Shown here: in pieces, positions 19,650 through 30,577 of the stretch
Position numbering within the stretch: position 1 is the first letter of the stretch
How the letters are laid out: every line of letters begins with the position of its first letter
Assembly: GCA_025765615.1 (NCBI GenBank)
Contig: JAIVFJ010000013.1
Location: forward strand, 62,001-126,000
Direction of reading: 5' to 3'
Length of the DNA stretch: 64,000 bases
From: Zopfochytrium polystomum
Taxonomy: Eukaryota > Chytridiomycota > Chytridiomycetes > Chytridiales > Chytridiaceae
The notes under the pieces: model-generated
The model's database searches: none
The model's input: the letters and a program-made list of their open reading frames with translations, nothing else
Told to the model about the DNA's origin: nothing
Made by a program: the position numbers and the translations under genes

Positions 19650-22600
19650 TCCAAGCTGCCCCTGTTTCATCACCACCACCAGCACCACAAACACCTCAGA
19701 TTCCAAGCCCCACCAACTCACCATGGATGTCAAGATTCAACTCTCACCCAAGTCAACCATCACAACCAAGGCCCTTATAGACTCTGGATCATCCTGCAAC
19801 ATCATTGATGCCACCCTTGCCAAGTCTTGTGCCATTCCTACGATCAAGAAATCCACACCCCTCAAGGTCCACTTTGCCAATCATGCTCTGTTCAAGGAAA
19901 TCAGCCATGAAACCAAGCTAAACCTCCACATCCAAGACTTTCCACCATCCATGGTCAATCTGGAAGTATTGGATCTTGGCTCACCCACATTCTCTGTCAT
20001 CCTGGGATTACCATGGCTGCAAGCCCAGAACCCTGCCATTGATTGGGTCACTGGTCAAGTCCAACCTCCACCAATTGGAACAGTCACCCAAAACTCAAGT
20101 CAAGCCCCCAAGTCTCATGCTCTCAAGCCCTTGATTCAAGATTCACAGCCAGCCAAGACTCCAGTTCCACAGTTCACAGTTCACAGTCAAGATTCAAGTA
20201 GAGCTCATAGAGCTCACAGTCATGGCCATGACTCTTGTTCACAGAACCCACAGTCAAAGATTCAAGTACCACAGTTCACAGTCCACATTCAAGATTCAAG
20301 TTCCACAGCTCACAGTCTTTGCCAAGAACAGAACTCTCAGTCAAAGATTCAAGAATCACAGTTCCCAGTCAAGAATTCAAGCCCCACTGCTGAGGAGCAC
20401 GACAACCTGGACCCATCAGACCTTTTGCTGGCATCCAAGCTACCAAAAGAATATCTCCCTTATGCTGATGTGTTTTCCAAGACCAAGGCAGACCTGCTAC
20501 CAGCTCAGAGGCCTTATGACTGTGAAATCCCACTCAAGGATGAAACTTGCAGCCCACCTTTCAAGCCACTGTACCACCTCTCTCCACCAGAAGCCAAGGC
20601 CCTCCAAGAATACATTGAAGAAATGCTGAACAAGGGATTCATCCAACCTTCCAAGTCACCAGCTGGAGCTCCCATCTTTTTTGTCAAGAAGAAGGATGGG
20701 GGACTGAGACCCTGTGTGGACTACAGAGATCTCAATGAGATGACAGTCAAGAACCGCTATCCACTGCCTCTCATCTCTGAATTACTGGACAAACTGAGCC
20801 ATGCAAGGATATTTTCCAAGATTGACCTCAGAGGTGCCTACAATTTGGTCAGAATTAAGCCCCAGGATCAATGGAAGACTGCCTTCAGATGCAAATACGG
20901 TCACTTTGAGTACTTGGTTATGCCCTTTGGACTTACCAATGCTCCAGCTATTTTCCAAGGCATGATGAATGACATCTTCAGGGATATTCTGGACCTTTTT
21001 GTCATTGTCTACCTGGATGATATCCTGGTATTTTCATCTGACACTGCAAGCCATATGGGACATGTCAAGACTGTCTTGGAGAGACTCAGACAGCATCACC
21101 TCTATGCAAAGCTGGAGAAGTGTGAATTCCACAAGACCTCCATTGAGTTTTTGGGGTTCATTGTGTCTGACAAAGGGATCTCCATGGCACCAGACAAGAT
21201 CCAAACTATTCTTGAATGGAAGGCTCCAAATTCCATCAAGGATGTTCAAAGCTTCCTTGGATTTTGCAACTTCTACAGAACCTTCATTGCCAACTATTCT
21301 GCCATAGCCAAACCTCTCACTGATCTCACCAAGAAGACCACCAAGTTTGAATGGACCCCAGCAGCAGAGCAAGCCTGGCTAGCTCTTAAGACAGCAACCA
21401 CAAGTGCACCACTCCTTAAGCATGTGGATCCCTTGCTTCCCTTCACCTTGGAAACTGATGCCTCAGACTATGCCCTTGGCGCTGTTCTGTCCCAGCCAAG
21501 CTCTCAGGACCCCTCTGCTCCTCTGCATCCAGTGGCATATTACTCCAGGAAGCTGAACAGTGCTGAGTGTAACTACACAGTCCATGACAAGGAGTTGCTT
21601 GCAATTGTGGAAGCATTCAAATTCTGGAGACACTACTTGGCTGGTTCTAAAAACATCTCTGTCTATTCGGATCACAAGAACCTCACCTTCTTCAGGGCAA
21701 GGAGGTTGCTCAAGCAGAGGCATGCCAGGTGGGCTGAACTGCTCTCTGAGTATGACTTTAAGCTGTGCTATTCTCCTGGCCACCTTAACACTGTGGCTGA
21801 TGCCCTGTCAAGAAGAACAGACCTTGCACCTGAAGGGGGAGATGGTTTCACCCCACCATCCAAGACACACCTTTCATTGCTTCCTGACAGTGTGTGGGCC
21901 AATGCTATTTCCAAGGACCCCAAGCCTCACAAGATTCAAATCAGCCAAGAAGAGGAAAAACTTGAGATACTCAAGACAAGGCATGATGCAGCAACAGCTG
22001 GACACCCAGGAGAGCACAAGACATATGAGCTTGTTTCCAGAGACTTCTACTGGCCAGGCATGAGGAAGTACATCAAGAACTATGTCAGCAGCTGTGAAAC
22101 CTGTCAAAGAAACAAATCCAGCAGACACAAGCCCTATGGACTTCTGGAGCCCCTCCCAATTGCCATCAGCCCTTGGTCATCAATATCCATGGACTTCATT
22201 GTGAAACTGCCCCCATCCCATGGATTTGACTCTATCCTTGTTGTCATCTGCAGAAGGACAAAGTTGGCCCATTTCATCCCCTGCACTGAGAATATAGATG
22301 CACAAGGAACAGCAGACCTGTTTTTGCAGCACATATTCAGGCTCCATGGGCTGCCTCAGTCAATCGTCAGTGACAGAGGACCACAGTTCAGATCTCAATT
22401 TTGGAAAGCACTCACAGCAGCCCTTGGAATCAAGTCTCAACTGTCAACTGCTTATCACCCTCAGACTGATGGACAAACAGAAAGAACAAACCAGACTCTG
22501 GAGCAGTATTTGAGGTGCTATGTCAGCTATCAACAGGATGATTGGCCCACCCTCCTTCCACTGGCAGAATTTGCTCTCAACAATTCTCTCCACTCAAGCA

Positions 22601-23262
22601 CCCAGCTATCTCCTTTCTTTGCAACCTATGGCTTCAATCCAAGAGGAGATCTTCTGGGACAAGAGACCCTATCCAATGTCCAAGCTCCTGCTGCGGCTTC
22701 ACACTTACATAAGCTCAAGATCATCAACTCCTTCCTGGACTCCACCCTGAAGCAAGCCCAAGAAGATGCCTCAAGATTTGCCAACACTCACAGAATGGAC
22801 CATGACCTTGCTGTGGGTCAGCAAGTTTGGCTTCTGAGGAAGAACTTGCAGACCAAAAGACCAAGTCCCAAGCTAGACAACCTCAAGTTGGGTCCTTTCA
22901 AGATCTTGGAGCAAATCAATCCAGTCACCTTCAAGCTGGATCTCCCTGCATCCATGAAGATCCACCCAGTTTTCCATGTCAGCCTTTTAGAGAAGTTTGT
23001 GGCCAATTCCATTCCAGGCAGAGTTGTTCCTCCTCCTCCTCCAGTTGAGGTAGAAGGTGAAGAGGAATTTGAGGTTGAACAAATCTTGGATGCCAAGTGG
23101 TTTGGAAGAACACTCAAGTTCCTTGTTAAGTGGAAAGGTTACTCAGATGCTGACAACACCTGGGAGCCTGAGTCAAACCTCACTCACTGCCAAGACCTTC
23201 TGCTCGAGTTCAAGACCAGGTACCCCACCAAGTTGCAGAAGAGGCCTAAAAGGGGGAGATGA
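19606..23262 (+). CDS. pol: Pol polyprotein (PR-RT-RH-INT-chromodomain), made by -1 frameshift
   Basis: About 1,218 aa counted from the frameshift. The aspartic protease has ALIDSGSS (D about 59). A Ser/Gln/His-rich linker with repeated QFTVH-x-QDSS peptides follows. Reverse transcriptase shows FSKIDLRGAYN and YLDD at about 469. RNase H has ETDASDYALGA at about 618. Integrase has an HHCC zinc module (GHPGEH..CETCQ) and D863, D923 and E959, giving the exact D-D-35-E spacing. A KLGPFKIL segment follows. A chromodomain (EVEQILDAKW..KFLVKWKGY..NTWEPE) lies at about 1156-1205 and usually directs integration through a histone mark. The TGA at 23260-23262 abuts the 3' LTR. The frame is uninterrupted. 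Confidence 0.95.
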   Translation, partial: LPGPGSLRGNSLDPPPSCPCFITTTSTTNTSDSKPHQLTMDVKIQLSPKSTITTKALIDSGSSCNIIDATLAKSCAIPTIKKSTPLKVHFANHALFKEISHETKLNLHIQDFPPSMVNLEVLDLGSPTFSVILGLPWLQAQNPAIDWVTGQVQPPPIGTVTQNSSQAPKSHALKPLIQDSQPAKTPVPQFTVHSQDSSRAHRAHSHGHDSCSQNPQSKIQVPQFTVHIQDSSSTAHSLCQEQNSQSKIQESQFPVKNSSPTAEEHDNLDPSDLLLASKLPKEYLPYADVFSKTKADLLPAQRPYDCEIPLKDETCSPPFKPLYHLSPPEAKALQEYIEEMLNKGFIQPSKSPAGAPIFFVKKKDGGLRPCVDYRDLNEMTVKNRYPLPLISELLDKLSHARIFSKIDLRGAYNLVRIKPQDQWKTAFRCKYGHFEYLVMPFGLTNAPAIFQGMMNDIFRDILDLFVIVYLDDILVFSSDTASHMGHVKTVLERLRQHHLYAKLEKCEFHKTSIEFLGFIVSDKGISMAPDKIQTILEWKAPNSIKDVQSFLGFCNFYRTFIANYSAIAKPLTDLTKKTTKFEWTPAAEQAWLALKTATTSAPLLKHVDPLLPFTLETDASDYALGAVLSQPSSQDPSAPLHPVAYYSRKLNSAECNYTVHDKELLAIVEAFKFWRHYLAGSKNISVYSDHKNLTFFRARRLLKQRHARWAELLSEYDFKLCYSPGHLNTVADALSRRTDLAPEGGDGFTPPSKTHLSLLPDSVWANAISKDPKPHKIQISQEEEKLEILKTRHDAATAGHPGEHKTYELVSRDFYWPGMRKYIKNYVSSCETCQRNKSSRHKPYGLLEPLPIAISPWSSISMDFIVKLPPSHGFDSILVVICRRTKLAHFIPCTENIDAQGTADLFLQHIFRLHGLPQSIVSDRGPQFRSQFWKALTAALGIKSQLSTAYHPQTDGQTERTNQTLEQYLRCYVSYQQDDWPTLLPLAEFALNNSLHSSTQLSPFFATYGFNPRGDLLGQETLSNVQAPAAASHLHKLKIINSFLDSTLKQAQEDASRFANTHRMDHDLAVGQQVWLLRKNLQTKRPSPKLDNLKLGPFKILEQINPVTFKLDLPASMKIHPVFHVSLLEKFVANSIPGRVVPPPPPVEVEGEEEFEVEQILDAKWFGRTLKFLVKWKGYSDADNTWEPESNLTHCQDLLLEFKTRYPTKLQKRPKRGR
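23248..23262 (+). promoter_or_regulatory. Polypurine tract
   Basis: AAAAGGGGGAGATGA ends exactly at the 3' LTR boundary and primes plus-strand DNA. It overlaps the last pol codons and the pol stop. Confidence 0.85.
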
Positions 23263-23615
23263 TGTTATGAATCACCCTCTGGAAACCTCTGGAACCTTCT
23301 AGAACATTCCTTCATGGAACCTTCTGGAACCTTCTGGAACCTTCTAGAACATTCCTTCATGGAACCTTGTGGAACCTTCTGGAACCTTCTTTGCTTTCCT
23401 GACTTGTCTTGTTGTCATTGGTATCATTGGTATCATTGTATTACTAATTGCTCTTTCTGGAACTTTCTTGGAGTCTTGACAAGGAACACTCTCAAAAGGT
23501 ATAAAAGGGGGATGGGGGACCTGTCCCATCCCTCAAGTGAATTATTGTTTCCAATACAATCATCACTCCTCTCAGTTCCTTGTCTGCCTTGTCCTGTCCT
23601 GCCCTGTTCCTGACA
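23263..23615 (+). repeat. 3' LTR
   Basis: 353 bp, matching the 5' LTR base for base as far as I can compare by eye. It includes the heat-shock arrays (from 23292), the TATAAAAG box and the CTGACA end. It is followed by the target duplication AGAAA. Confidence 0.95.
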
Positions 23616-23696
23616 AGAAACAGAACAAGTACCTGTGATGCAGCTGCCTTGCAAGGCCTTGCCTGCGGACAAGCCAAAATAACCGAAAAACTACAT

Positions 23697-23775
23697 TGCC
23701 AATTATAGGTTCAAACCCATGACCTTTCCAATTGTGGCCAAATGCCTTATCCACACAGTAACGCAGCCATGCAGA
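23697..23775 (-). repeat. tRNA-like sequence, probably tRNA-derived repeat
   Basis: On the minus strand, GTGTGGATAAGG resembles an A box and GGGTTTGAACCT is a good B box about 45 nt later. The two ends do not form an acceptor stem, so this is more likely a tRNA pseudogene or SINE head than a functional tRNA. Confidence 0.45.
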
Positions 23776-24720
23776 TTAGCCATTGCTTAACCATATCCTA
23801 ACTGCATCCTAACCAACTTCCATCCAGTGGCGACAACAGCAGCAACGAGACGAGCAGTGCCAGTGCAGCTCAACAACGCCCCTCGTCCTGCCGGCACCAG
23901 TGCGAGCGGAAACATTGGCAGACGCTGCAGATGAACGGCCCGCCGTGTAAAAGAAGCCACCCGCCTGGTCCTGGTTAAACGAACTGCAGCCCGCGCATGC
24001 GCGTTCTTGCTCTTGCTGACACTTTTTGCACAGTAAGTTTTTTTTTTTTTTTTGCAAGCTATGCCACTGGCAGTGAACTGAGAAAGATAAGGAACCCCGT
24101 ACCCTTCTTTCGCCCCATTTTTGCATTCCCAGCTGGTCTCTTGCGTGAATTGAACTTTGGGTCGTTCTAAATAGTTGCCGCATTGAGAACGGGGCCATCA
24201 ATCAAACTTTGTGTTGCTCACTTTGGGTTTACGCTGCCAGGAATCTTTGATAAAGAAGAATCATGTGAGACAGACTGAGGGAGATTCAATCAGAGTGTCA
24301 GATGGCCACAAACCTTTGTGGCATCAAAGTGGACACTACTTGTTGACAACCTTGCGCTCAGACACGTTCAAGAGCTTGTCAACAAACACTGCTAGCTGCC
24401 TGACGTGCAGTCAGGATACCCGATGACAGATCGGCCTTCACAGTCTCAGAAAAGAAAAGCAAATAGCAGTGCAACTGTTTGATAAGGTCGGCCTGCGACT
24501 GCAAGGGAAGATGGTTGAGGAGGTGAGCTTACATCCCTGTGCATATTTTATAGAGGACATATGATCCATGGGAGCTCACTGGATGAAGCCATTCTGCATA
24601 CTCTTTGGGTTGGACTGGCGGGAGCCACTTGGCGATGAAAGGATGGAGGGTAATTCTGTGGTGGCCTCTAGGTTTCTGTTAATACATCCAGTCAAATCCA
24701 GATCTCTCAAGGTGATATAT
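23776..24720. other. Intergenic, no gene seen
   Basis: No supportable reading frame or RNA gene was found. The stretch lies between the tRNA-like repeat and R1 copy C. Confidence 0.4.
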
Positions 24721-24860
24721 AGCGTGCATATCATCACTACTTATCAATAATTCATTACAGAGTTTTTTCTCTTTCTTTCCAAGGTTGGGGAGAAGGACCA
24801 CCACAAACACACATCTCCACTTCATTCACTCTTTCCACTCACTCACTCAGATTGTTTACA
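24721..24860 (+). repeat. Dispersed repeat R1, copy C (3' third only)
   Basis: From AGCGTGCATATCATCA through CACTCACTCAGA and GTTTACA this matches the 3' part of the copies at 3868 and 59688. The 5' two thirds are missing. Confidence 0.8.
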
Positions 24861-24890
24861 CCAGAGGTTTCCAGAGGGTGATTCATAACA
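24861..24890 (-). repeat. 30-bp terminal fragment of the chromovirus LTR
   Basis: On the minus strand this is TGTTATGAATCACCCTCT followed by GGAAACCTCTGG, the exact first 30 bp of the LTR. It is fused directly to the end of R1 copy C. Confidence 0.85.
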
Positions 24891-25941
24891 CAAAGGCTGC
24901 AAATCTAGCGGCAGCTTTGCCATTGCTAGATCGGCCAGCTGTTATGGCTACCGTCAGCCTGAGAAAAAATGAGTGTGGCAATGGCCAATGAAAGACGAGT
25001 TGCTGCCACAAAGGTGTTGAAAATGATGATCGCAGCTGACAGCTCGAATCTAGCAGCAGCTATGCTGCCGCTATATCAGGCAGCAGTGATGGTAAACAGA
25101 GAATTAGCTAATAACACAATTATAGTGTTGAAGTTGAATAGTAGATTGCAGCTGAAGGCTGCAAGTATAGCTTCAGCTTTGCTGCCGCTATCAGGTGGCA
25201 GTGATGTAGAATTCACAAAACATGTGAATAGTGTTGACAATGAGTAGGGAAAAAAAGGAAAAAAACGTCGTCGGTTCGTCGTTGATTTCGCGCAGGTATT
25301 CGGTGGCTAGATGAACTCTTTCCGTTCCGTTCGTTGGGGAGGTTGCTGATAAATTGCTCGGCCGGGCACAAAAGGCAGGAGTAAAAGGTCTCTTTCTTTT
25401 TTTTTTCTCTTTTTTTCCCCCTTTTTTAGAGCTTTTGTTTCTGCAGGCCATTCACTCTCTTCAAGGCTATTAAACGGTGGGCGGAGTATTCCGTTGGAGA
25501 AAGCGGGTTCCGAAGAGCGGAGAGCCTCCCCCCGCCGCCGGCTCTCAATGCATATTTATGATTTAAATTCATTGGTGCGTGTGCTGCGGAGGTCCGATGA
25601 ATAGATGGTGTTGATTTTGTGGCTGGCTGCTGTGGGTTTAGTTTTTGCTCACTGCCGCCGCCGCCGCCGCCGCCGCCTGGGATGTGGGGAGATATGATCG
25701 GTAAGAGCGCAAAAAGTCGAGCAAAGGATGGGATTACAAACTGTGTTTCGTAGAACTGGCACACGCAGCTTATTAATATCGGTTCAGGTTATAACAGCAA
25801 ATGGCGATGGCGACACGAAACTGGGCAAAGTGGAATGTTTTTTTTTTTTTCTTCTTTTTTTTTTTTTTTCTGACTCTCTGTGTCTCTTTCTCCGTCTCTC
25901 GCTCTCCGTCTCGCTCGCTCTCTCTCCCTCTCTCACACACA

Positions 25942-25989
<48 letters not shown>

Positions 25990-26110
25990 AGTCTCTCGCC
26001 CACAGGCGGAGGTTCGACGAGCTCGGCTGGCGCGGCGCCAGAAGATCGAGAGCGACTGCAATAATTGATTGTTCCCCCAATCAGCAAAACTTGCATCGCC
26101 ATTACGAGAG
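24891..26110. other. Intergenic with simple repeats, promoter side of the ABC1 gene
   Basis: No supportable gene. A GCC/GCG run is near 25657-25678, T-rich tracts lie at 25836-25870 and a (CT)n tract at 25913-25990. The CT tract ends 120 bp before the ABC1-fusion ATG on its sense strand and is probably part of its promoter. Confidence 0.5.
25913..25990 (+). repeat. (CT)n tract in the ABC1-fusion promoter
   Basis: CT/TC run with a few CA interruptions, on the sense strand 120 bp upstream of the ATG. Confidence 0.85.
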
Positions 26111-27154
26111 ATGCTGTTCGACCTGTTCTTCCGCCGGCTCTACGTCTTGCAGCTCGGCCTGCAGGTCTACCTGTCGTACCGCATCGCGCGCTTGTGGGTT
26201 GGCCTCGTCGTCGGCACCGGCGGTAGCGGCAGTGACGACTCGGTGGGCGCCGCGGCCGACAGCAACAACAACAACAGCGATAAGGCCGCCGCTGCCCGCG
26301 ACGACTTTTGGAACTCGGTCAACCAGCGGTATTTCACTACCCCCCACCCAGAGAGGGAGAGAGAGAGAGAGACAGAGAGAGAGAGAGGTGGGGGTAGAAA
26401 GTGAGACGGAGAGGGGACCACTCGATCGTTCGATCCATCAGTGCGCCGCCCGAAGCCATCTTCCCCCACCGATTTGTCGCCCACCCCAACGATGCGCTAA
26501 CAAAAAAAAAAAAAATAATAAAAACCCGCAAACCCCTCTCGTTCACTCAACGCAGCAACGCCAAAAAGCTATACCGAGCGATCGTGTCCCTGCAAGGACT
26601 GTGGATCAAAGGTATGCATGGGGGCATTCTACCTTCGCTCCTCTCGTCCCACTCACCCCCCCATAACCAACCCTCACCCAACCCACTCACACCCTCCCAC
26701 AGCCGGCCAATACATCTCGACCCGCGCCGACGTCGTGCCCGACGCCTTCATCAGCGAGTTCCGCGCTCTGCAGGACGCCGTGCCGACCAAACCGCTCTCC
26801 GCGACCGTAGCCACGATCCTCGCCGACCTGAACCTCTCCTCCCTTGACGACGTCTTCTCCGACTTTGACCCCACGCCCCTCGCGACGGCCTCCATCGCGC
26901 AGGTCCACCGGGCCACGCTGCGCGCCACGGGCGAAAAGGTCGTCGTCAAGGTGCAGCACCAGAACGTGGCGAAAAAGGTCGCTCAGGATTTGAAGGACCT
27001 GGGGCTGATTATAAGATTGGTCGGAAGGTTCGAGCCGGATTACGATTTTACGGCGATTATTGATGAGGTGCGGTGTGTTCGGGGTGGGTTGTGGGTGGGT
27101 GGGTGGGTGGGTGGATGTGTGTGTGTGTGTGTGTGATGTGTTCGCGTAATGTGC

Positions 27155-27189
<35 letters not shown>

Positions 27190-30100
27190 TGTCCGTCCGT
27201 TGCGTGCGCGCGTGCGCGTGCGTGAGTGAGTGTGTGTGCAACGTGCGTGCGTATGTTTTCCTTCGTTTTTCGAAAACAGTCGTGCGCGTGCATGCATGTT
27301 CGCATCCATTTTGCATTCACCCGCGATCCCTGAAAGTCGCCACTCTCACAAATTTTTTCTCCTCTCTCTCTCTCTCTATATCTGCAGTGGGGCCGCGAAG
27401 TCCCCAAGGAGCTCGATTTCCGGATCGAGGCACGAAACATGCAGGAGATCGAGGCGGCGATCGTGGCGCACAACGCTGCGCACCCGCCGGGCGACTTTTT
27501 GCACATCGACTGCGCGTTTCCGAGGGTCATCGACGGCATGTGCACCGAGCGCGTCATGGTCATGACGTTTGTGGGTAAGGGCGGAGTGTGCGATGGGGGC
27601 GTTGGGAAAAATACGAATTGCGATCTGACCGGAAACAATTTTTCTCATGCTTTTTTTTTCCGCCTGGGGGCCCAGATGGTTTCAAGCTCTCGGAAATGGA
27701 CAAGATCAAGGAAGCCAACGTCAACCTGCAGGACGTCGTGTTAAACATCATCAAAGCGTACGCCTTCCAAATCTACGTTATTGGTTTCTGGAACAGCGAC
27801 CCTCACCCGGTAAGCGTTTTTGCCGAGAACCCCGTTGTTTTCCTTTCTTTTTGTTTTTCCCCTCACGAATTCAATCGGGCGTGTGGGGGTCGCACATCAA
27901 AAACACAAACGAAAACCCCACAAGGGCAACTTCCTCATTGGCAAATCGCCGACGGGCGAGACGTTCGTTCCGTACCTTTTGGACTTTGGCCTGACGAAGC
28001 GGGCGACCAACGGCGAGGTGATGGCGCTGTCGCGGATGCTGCTGTCGGCAAAGAACATGGACTTTACGAACCTCGTCGCGGCGATGCAGGATTTGGGGCT
28101 CGGGTTTGTGGCGAACGAGGACCCGGAAAAGTCTATGAAAGTTATACAGGTTGGGTTGATTGTCTTTTGGGGGGGCGGTGGGTCTGGAGCGGGGTTTGAA
28201 AACAGGAAGAGTCTTGCTAAACAGTTCTCCGCCGAAACACGCAGTTCATTTTCCGGCGTACGTCGTCGAAAGAAGAGACGAAAAAGGAGGCGGAGCGGAT
28301 GCAAAAGCAGTTTGACGACGAGGCCAAGGCAAAAAAGGAGAAGGAGGCCAAGGAGAGCAAGGAGAGCAAGGAGAAGAAGAAGGAGAGCAACGCGCGCAAG
28401 GCGACCGACGCGATCCCGGGCGTACTTATATTCTTTTCGAGGGTCATTTCGCTGTTGCGCGGTATGTCCGTGTGATTTATTTATTTTTTTCCCCTTCTTG
28501 TCGCTCTTATCGCGCATTGAGTTTTGGCATCAAACGGTCCTTTTTTTTCTACCGACTAACTACTCCGACACTCCGACACTCGCTCGCGAAAACAACCAAA
28601 AAGGCCTCTCGCTCACGCTCGACACGCCCGCCGAGTACCTCGAGACGATGGTCCCGTTCGCCAGCCTGTTCCTCGACACCAACGTGCGCGACGCGCGGTA
28701 CGGCTTGCTTGGCCCCGTGGCGGCAGCGGGGGCTGCGTCGGCGGGGGCGCCAACGACAACGACGACGACGACGACGGCGACGCTCTCGGCGCTAGAGGAG
28801 CGGGTGCAGACGCTGCTGCGGACGTCGATCGACCTCGGGCACGTGCTCGGCGCGCAGGTGGTGGTGTACCACCGCGGCAAGCTGGTCGTCGACACGGCCG
28901 CGGGGGTCATGGGCAAGTTTGATCCGCGGCCGGTCAAGCCGGGTTAGTGACACCCCACTTTTGCTCCCCTTCCTCCCCCCCGTCGGTACGAACGCCCCCA
29001 GAATAACCCAACCCCCCCCCCCACCCCCCTCTCAAGACTCCCTCTTCCCCGTGTTCAGCTGCACCAAGGCGATCACGGCGGCGGTGGCGCTGCACCTCGC
29101 GCACCGCAAGGTGCTCGACCTGCACCGGCCCGTGCACGAGTACTGGCCGATGTTCACGAGCCAGCTGGACCCGTCGACGCAGGCCTACGAGTGGAAGCGG
29201 CGCATCACGGCTTACCACCTGCTGACGCACACGGCGGGGTTGGCCGGTGCCGGCAGCGGGGTGCTGGGGACGGACCCGTTCGCGCTGACGCGGTGGGACG
29301 AGATGGTAGCGCAGATGGAGCGTGCGGAGCCCACGCACGCCCCCGGCGGCGGCGAGCCGGACGCCGACGAGGACGACGACCAGCCGTCGCCGCCGGGGTC
29401 GGGCGGCAGCGTTCGGCGGTCTGCGACGTCGTACCATTTCCTGTCGTTCGGGTGGCTGGTCGGCGCGGCGGCGGAGAAGGCGGCGGGGCGGCCGTTCGCG
29501 AGCATGGTGGCGGAGCTGCTGGAGCGCTGCGGGGTCGCCGGGCTCGGGTATGTCGGCATCCCGGCGGGCGTCGAGGCGAGGCTGGCCGCGGTGCACTGGG
29601 ACGCGTCCGAGTTTGCCGAGCTGCTCGGCGGCGGGGGCGGTGCTGGTGCCGTGAGCGCGGCGGCCGCGCAGATGCAGCAGCGGCTGCGCCAGGCCGCGGC
29701 GGAGGGCGGCGTGCGCGTAGACTTGCCGGGCGCGAATGCATCTGTTCCTGCTGCTGCAGCGCCGACGGGCGTACCGGGGTCCGTCGCGGTGTCGGTCGAC
29801 GCTGCCGCCGCGACCACCGACGCCGTGGCGGTGGACGTTGCCTTGGACGTTGACGACGGCGACGACCCGCCACTAATCACCCTCGACGGCGGCGGCAGCG
29901 CCCCTCCACCCGCCGACGTCACTATCGGCGGAGGCGGCGGCTTCACCGACGCCGGCAGCGGCGCCGCCGGGCTGACGGGCTTGAACCCAGTCCTGGCGAA
30001 CCCGACGTTCTTCAACCAGCTGAGCGTGCGGAAATCCGTGATCCCGGCGGCCAGCGGCAACTTTTCCGCGCGAGGGCTCGCCAAGTTTTACCAGTGCCTC

Positions 30101-30577
30101 CTGGACTCTTCGTCGTCTTCCGCGGACCTCTTCCCGGCAGACCTCCTCTCCCAACTCCACTCCAGCGTCGAGACCGCCGCCGCGGCCGCTTCCTCCACCT
30201 ACGCCGACGAACCGCCGTCCGCGGGGCAGCTCGGGTTCCACCTCGGTCTCCAACCTTACATCTTCGAGCTGCCCATCGACGACCCCAGCACCCGTCCTCC
30301 CCGCACGTACGCGTTCGGGCACTCTGGAATGGGCGGGTCGCTCGGGTTCGCGCACGGCGGGTCGGGGACGGCGGTGGCGGTGGTGGTGAACCAGATGAGC
30401 CTGCTGAACCCGCGGGTGGCGAAGGCGGTGGTGGCGGTGGTCGGGGAGGCGATCGCCGAGCTCGGGAGGCCGGTGTACGACGGGCGCGGGGACGTGGCGG
30501 CGAGCCCGATGGGTGGTGGGGGCGGCGGCGGCGGCGGGGGGCTGCAAACGGGGACCGGGTCGGGGTCCGCGGCGTGA
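26111..30577 (+). CDS. ABC1/UbiB-family atypical kinase fused to a beta-lactamase-type serine hydrolase
   Basis: 1,093 aa in nine exons: 26111-26328, 26556-26611, 26703-27067, 27388-27574, 27676-27809, 27925-28149, 28245-28461, 28604-28942 and 29037-30577. All are phase-consistent (3,282 nt). The ABC1 half has the family-specific KxGQ (K91-AGQ), the Ala-rich loop ATASIAQVH (about 152-160), K174, DPHPGN (317-322) and DFG (340-342). A Lys/Glu-rich linker follows at about 400-450. The second half is a class-C/penicillin-binding-like hydrolase with SCTK (S588, K591), a YHFLSFGW box (Y713) and HSGMGG (H1009) in place of KTG. UbiB proteins support coenzyme Q metabolism; the hydrolase substrate is unknown. 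Plants and other eukaryotes have similar two-domain proteins. A long Ala/Gly/Asp-rich insertion lies between Y713 and H1009. Confidence 0.88.
27093..27240. repeat. GT-rich microsatellite in intron 3 of the ABC1-fusion gene
   Basis: GGGT then (GT)n and GTGCGC repeats fill the intron between exons 3 and 4. Confidence 0.85.

Larger units (their letters stand above)
18311..23615 (+). mobile_element. Complete Ty3/gypsy chromovirus (LTR retrotransposon), apparently intact
   Basis: The element is 5,305 bp and starts and ends with 353-bp LTRs (18311-18663 and 23263-23615). By eye the LTRs have the same length and sequence. A perfect 5-bp target duplication AGAAA flanks it (18306-18310 and 23616-23620). 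Internal order is PBS, gag, then pol with protease, reverse transcriptase, RNase H, integrase and chromodomain, then the polypurine tract. That is the Ty3/gypsy order, and the C-terminal chromodomain places it among chromoviruses. No disabling stop is seen other than the gag stop expected for frameshift expression. Identical LTRs imply a recent insertion. Confidence 0.95.

Noticed and set aside
23697..23775. Functional tRNA gene on the minus strand.
   Set aside because: The B box is good but no acceptor stem forms, so it is listed only as tRNA-derived.
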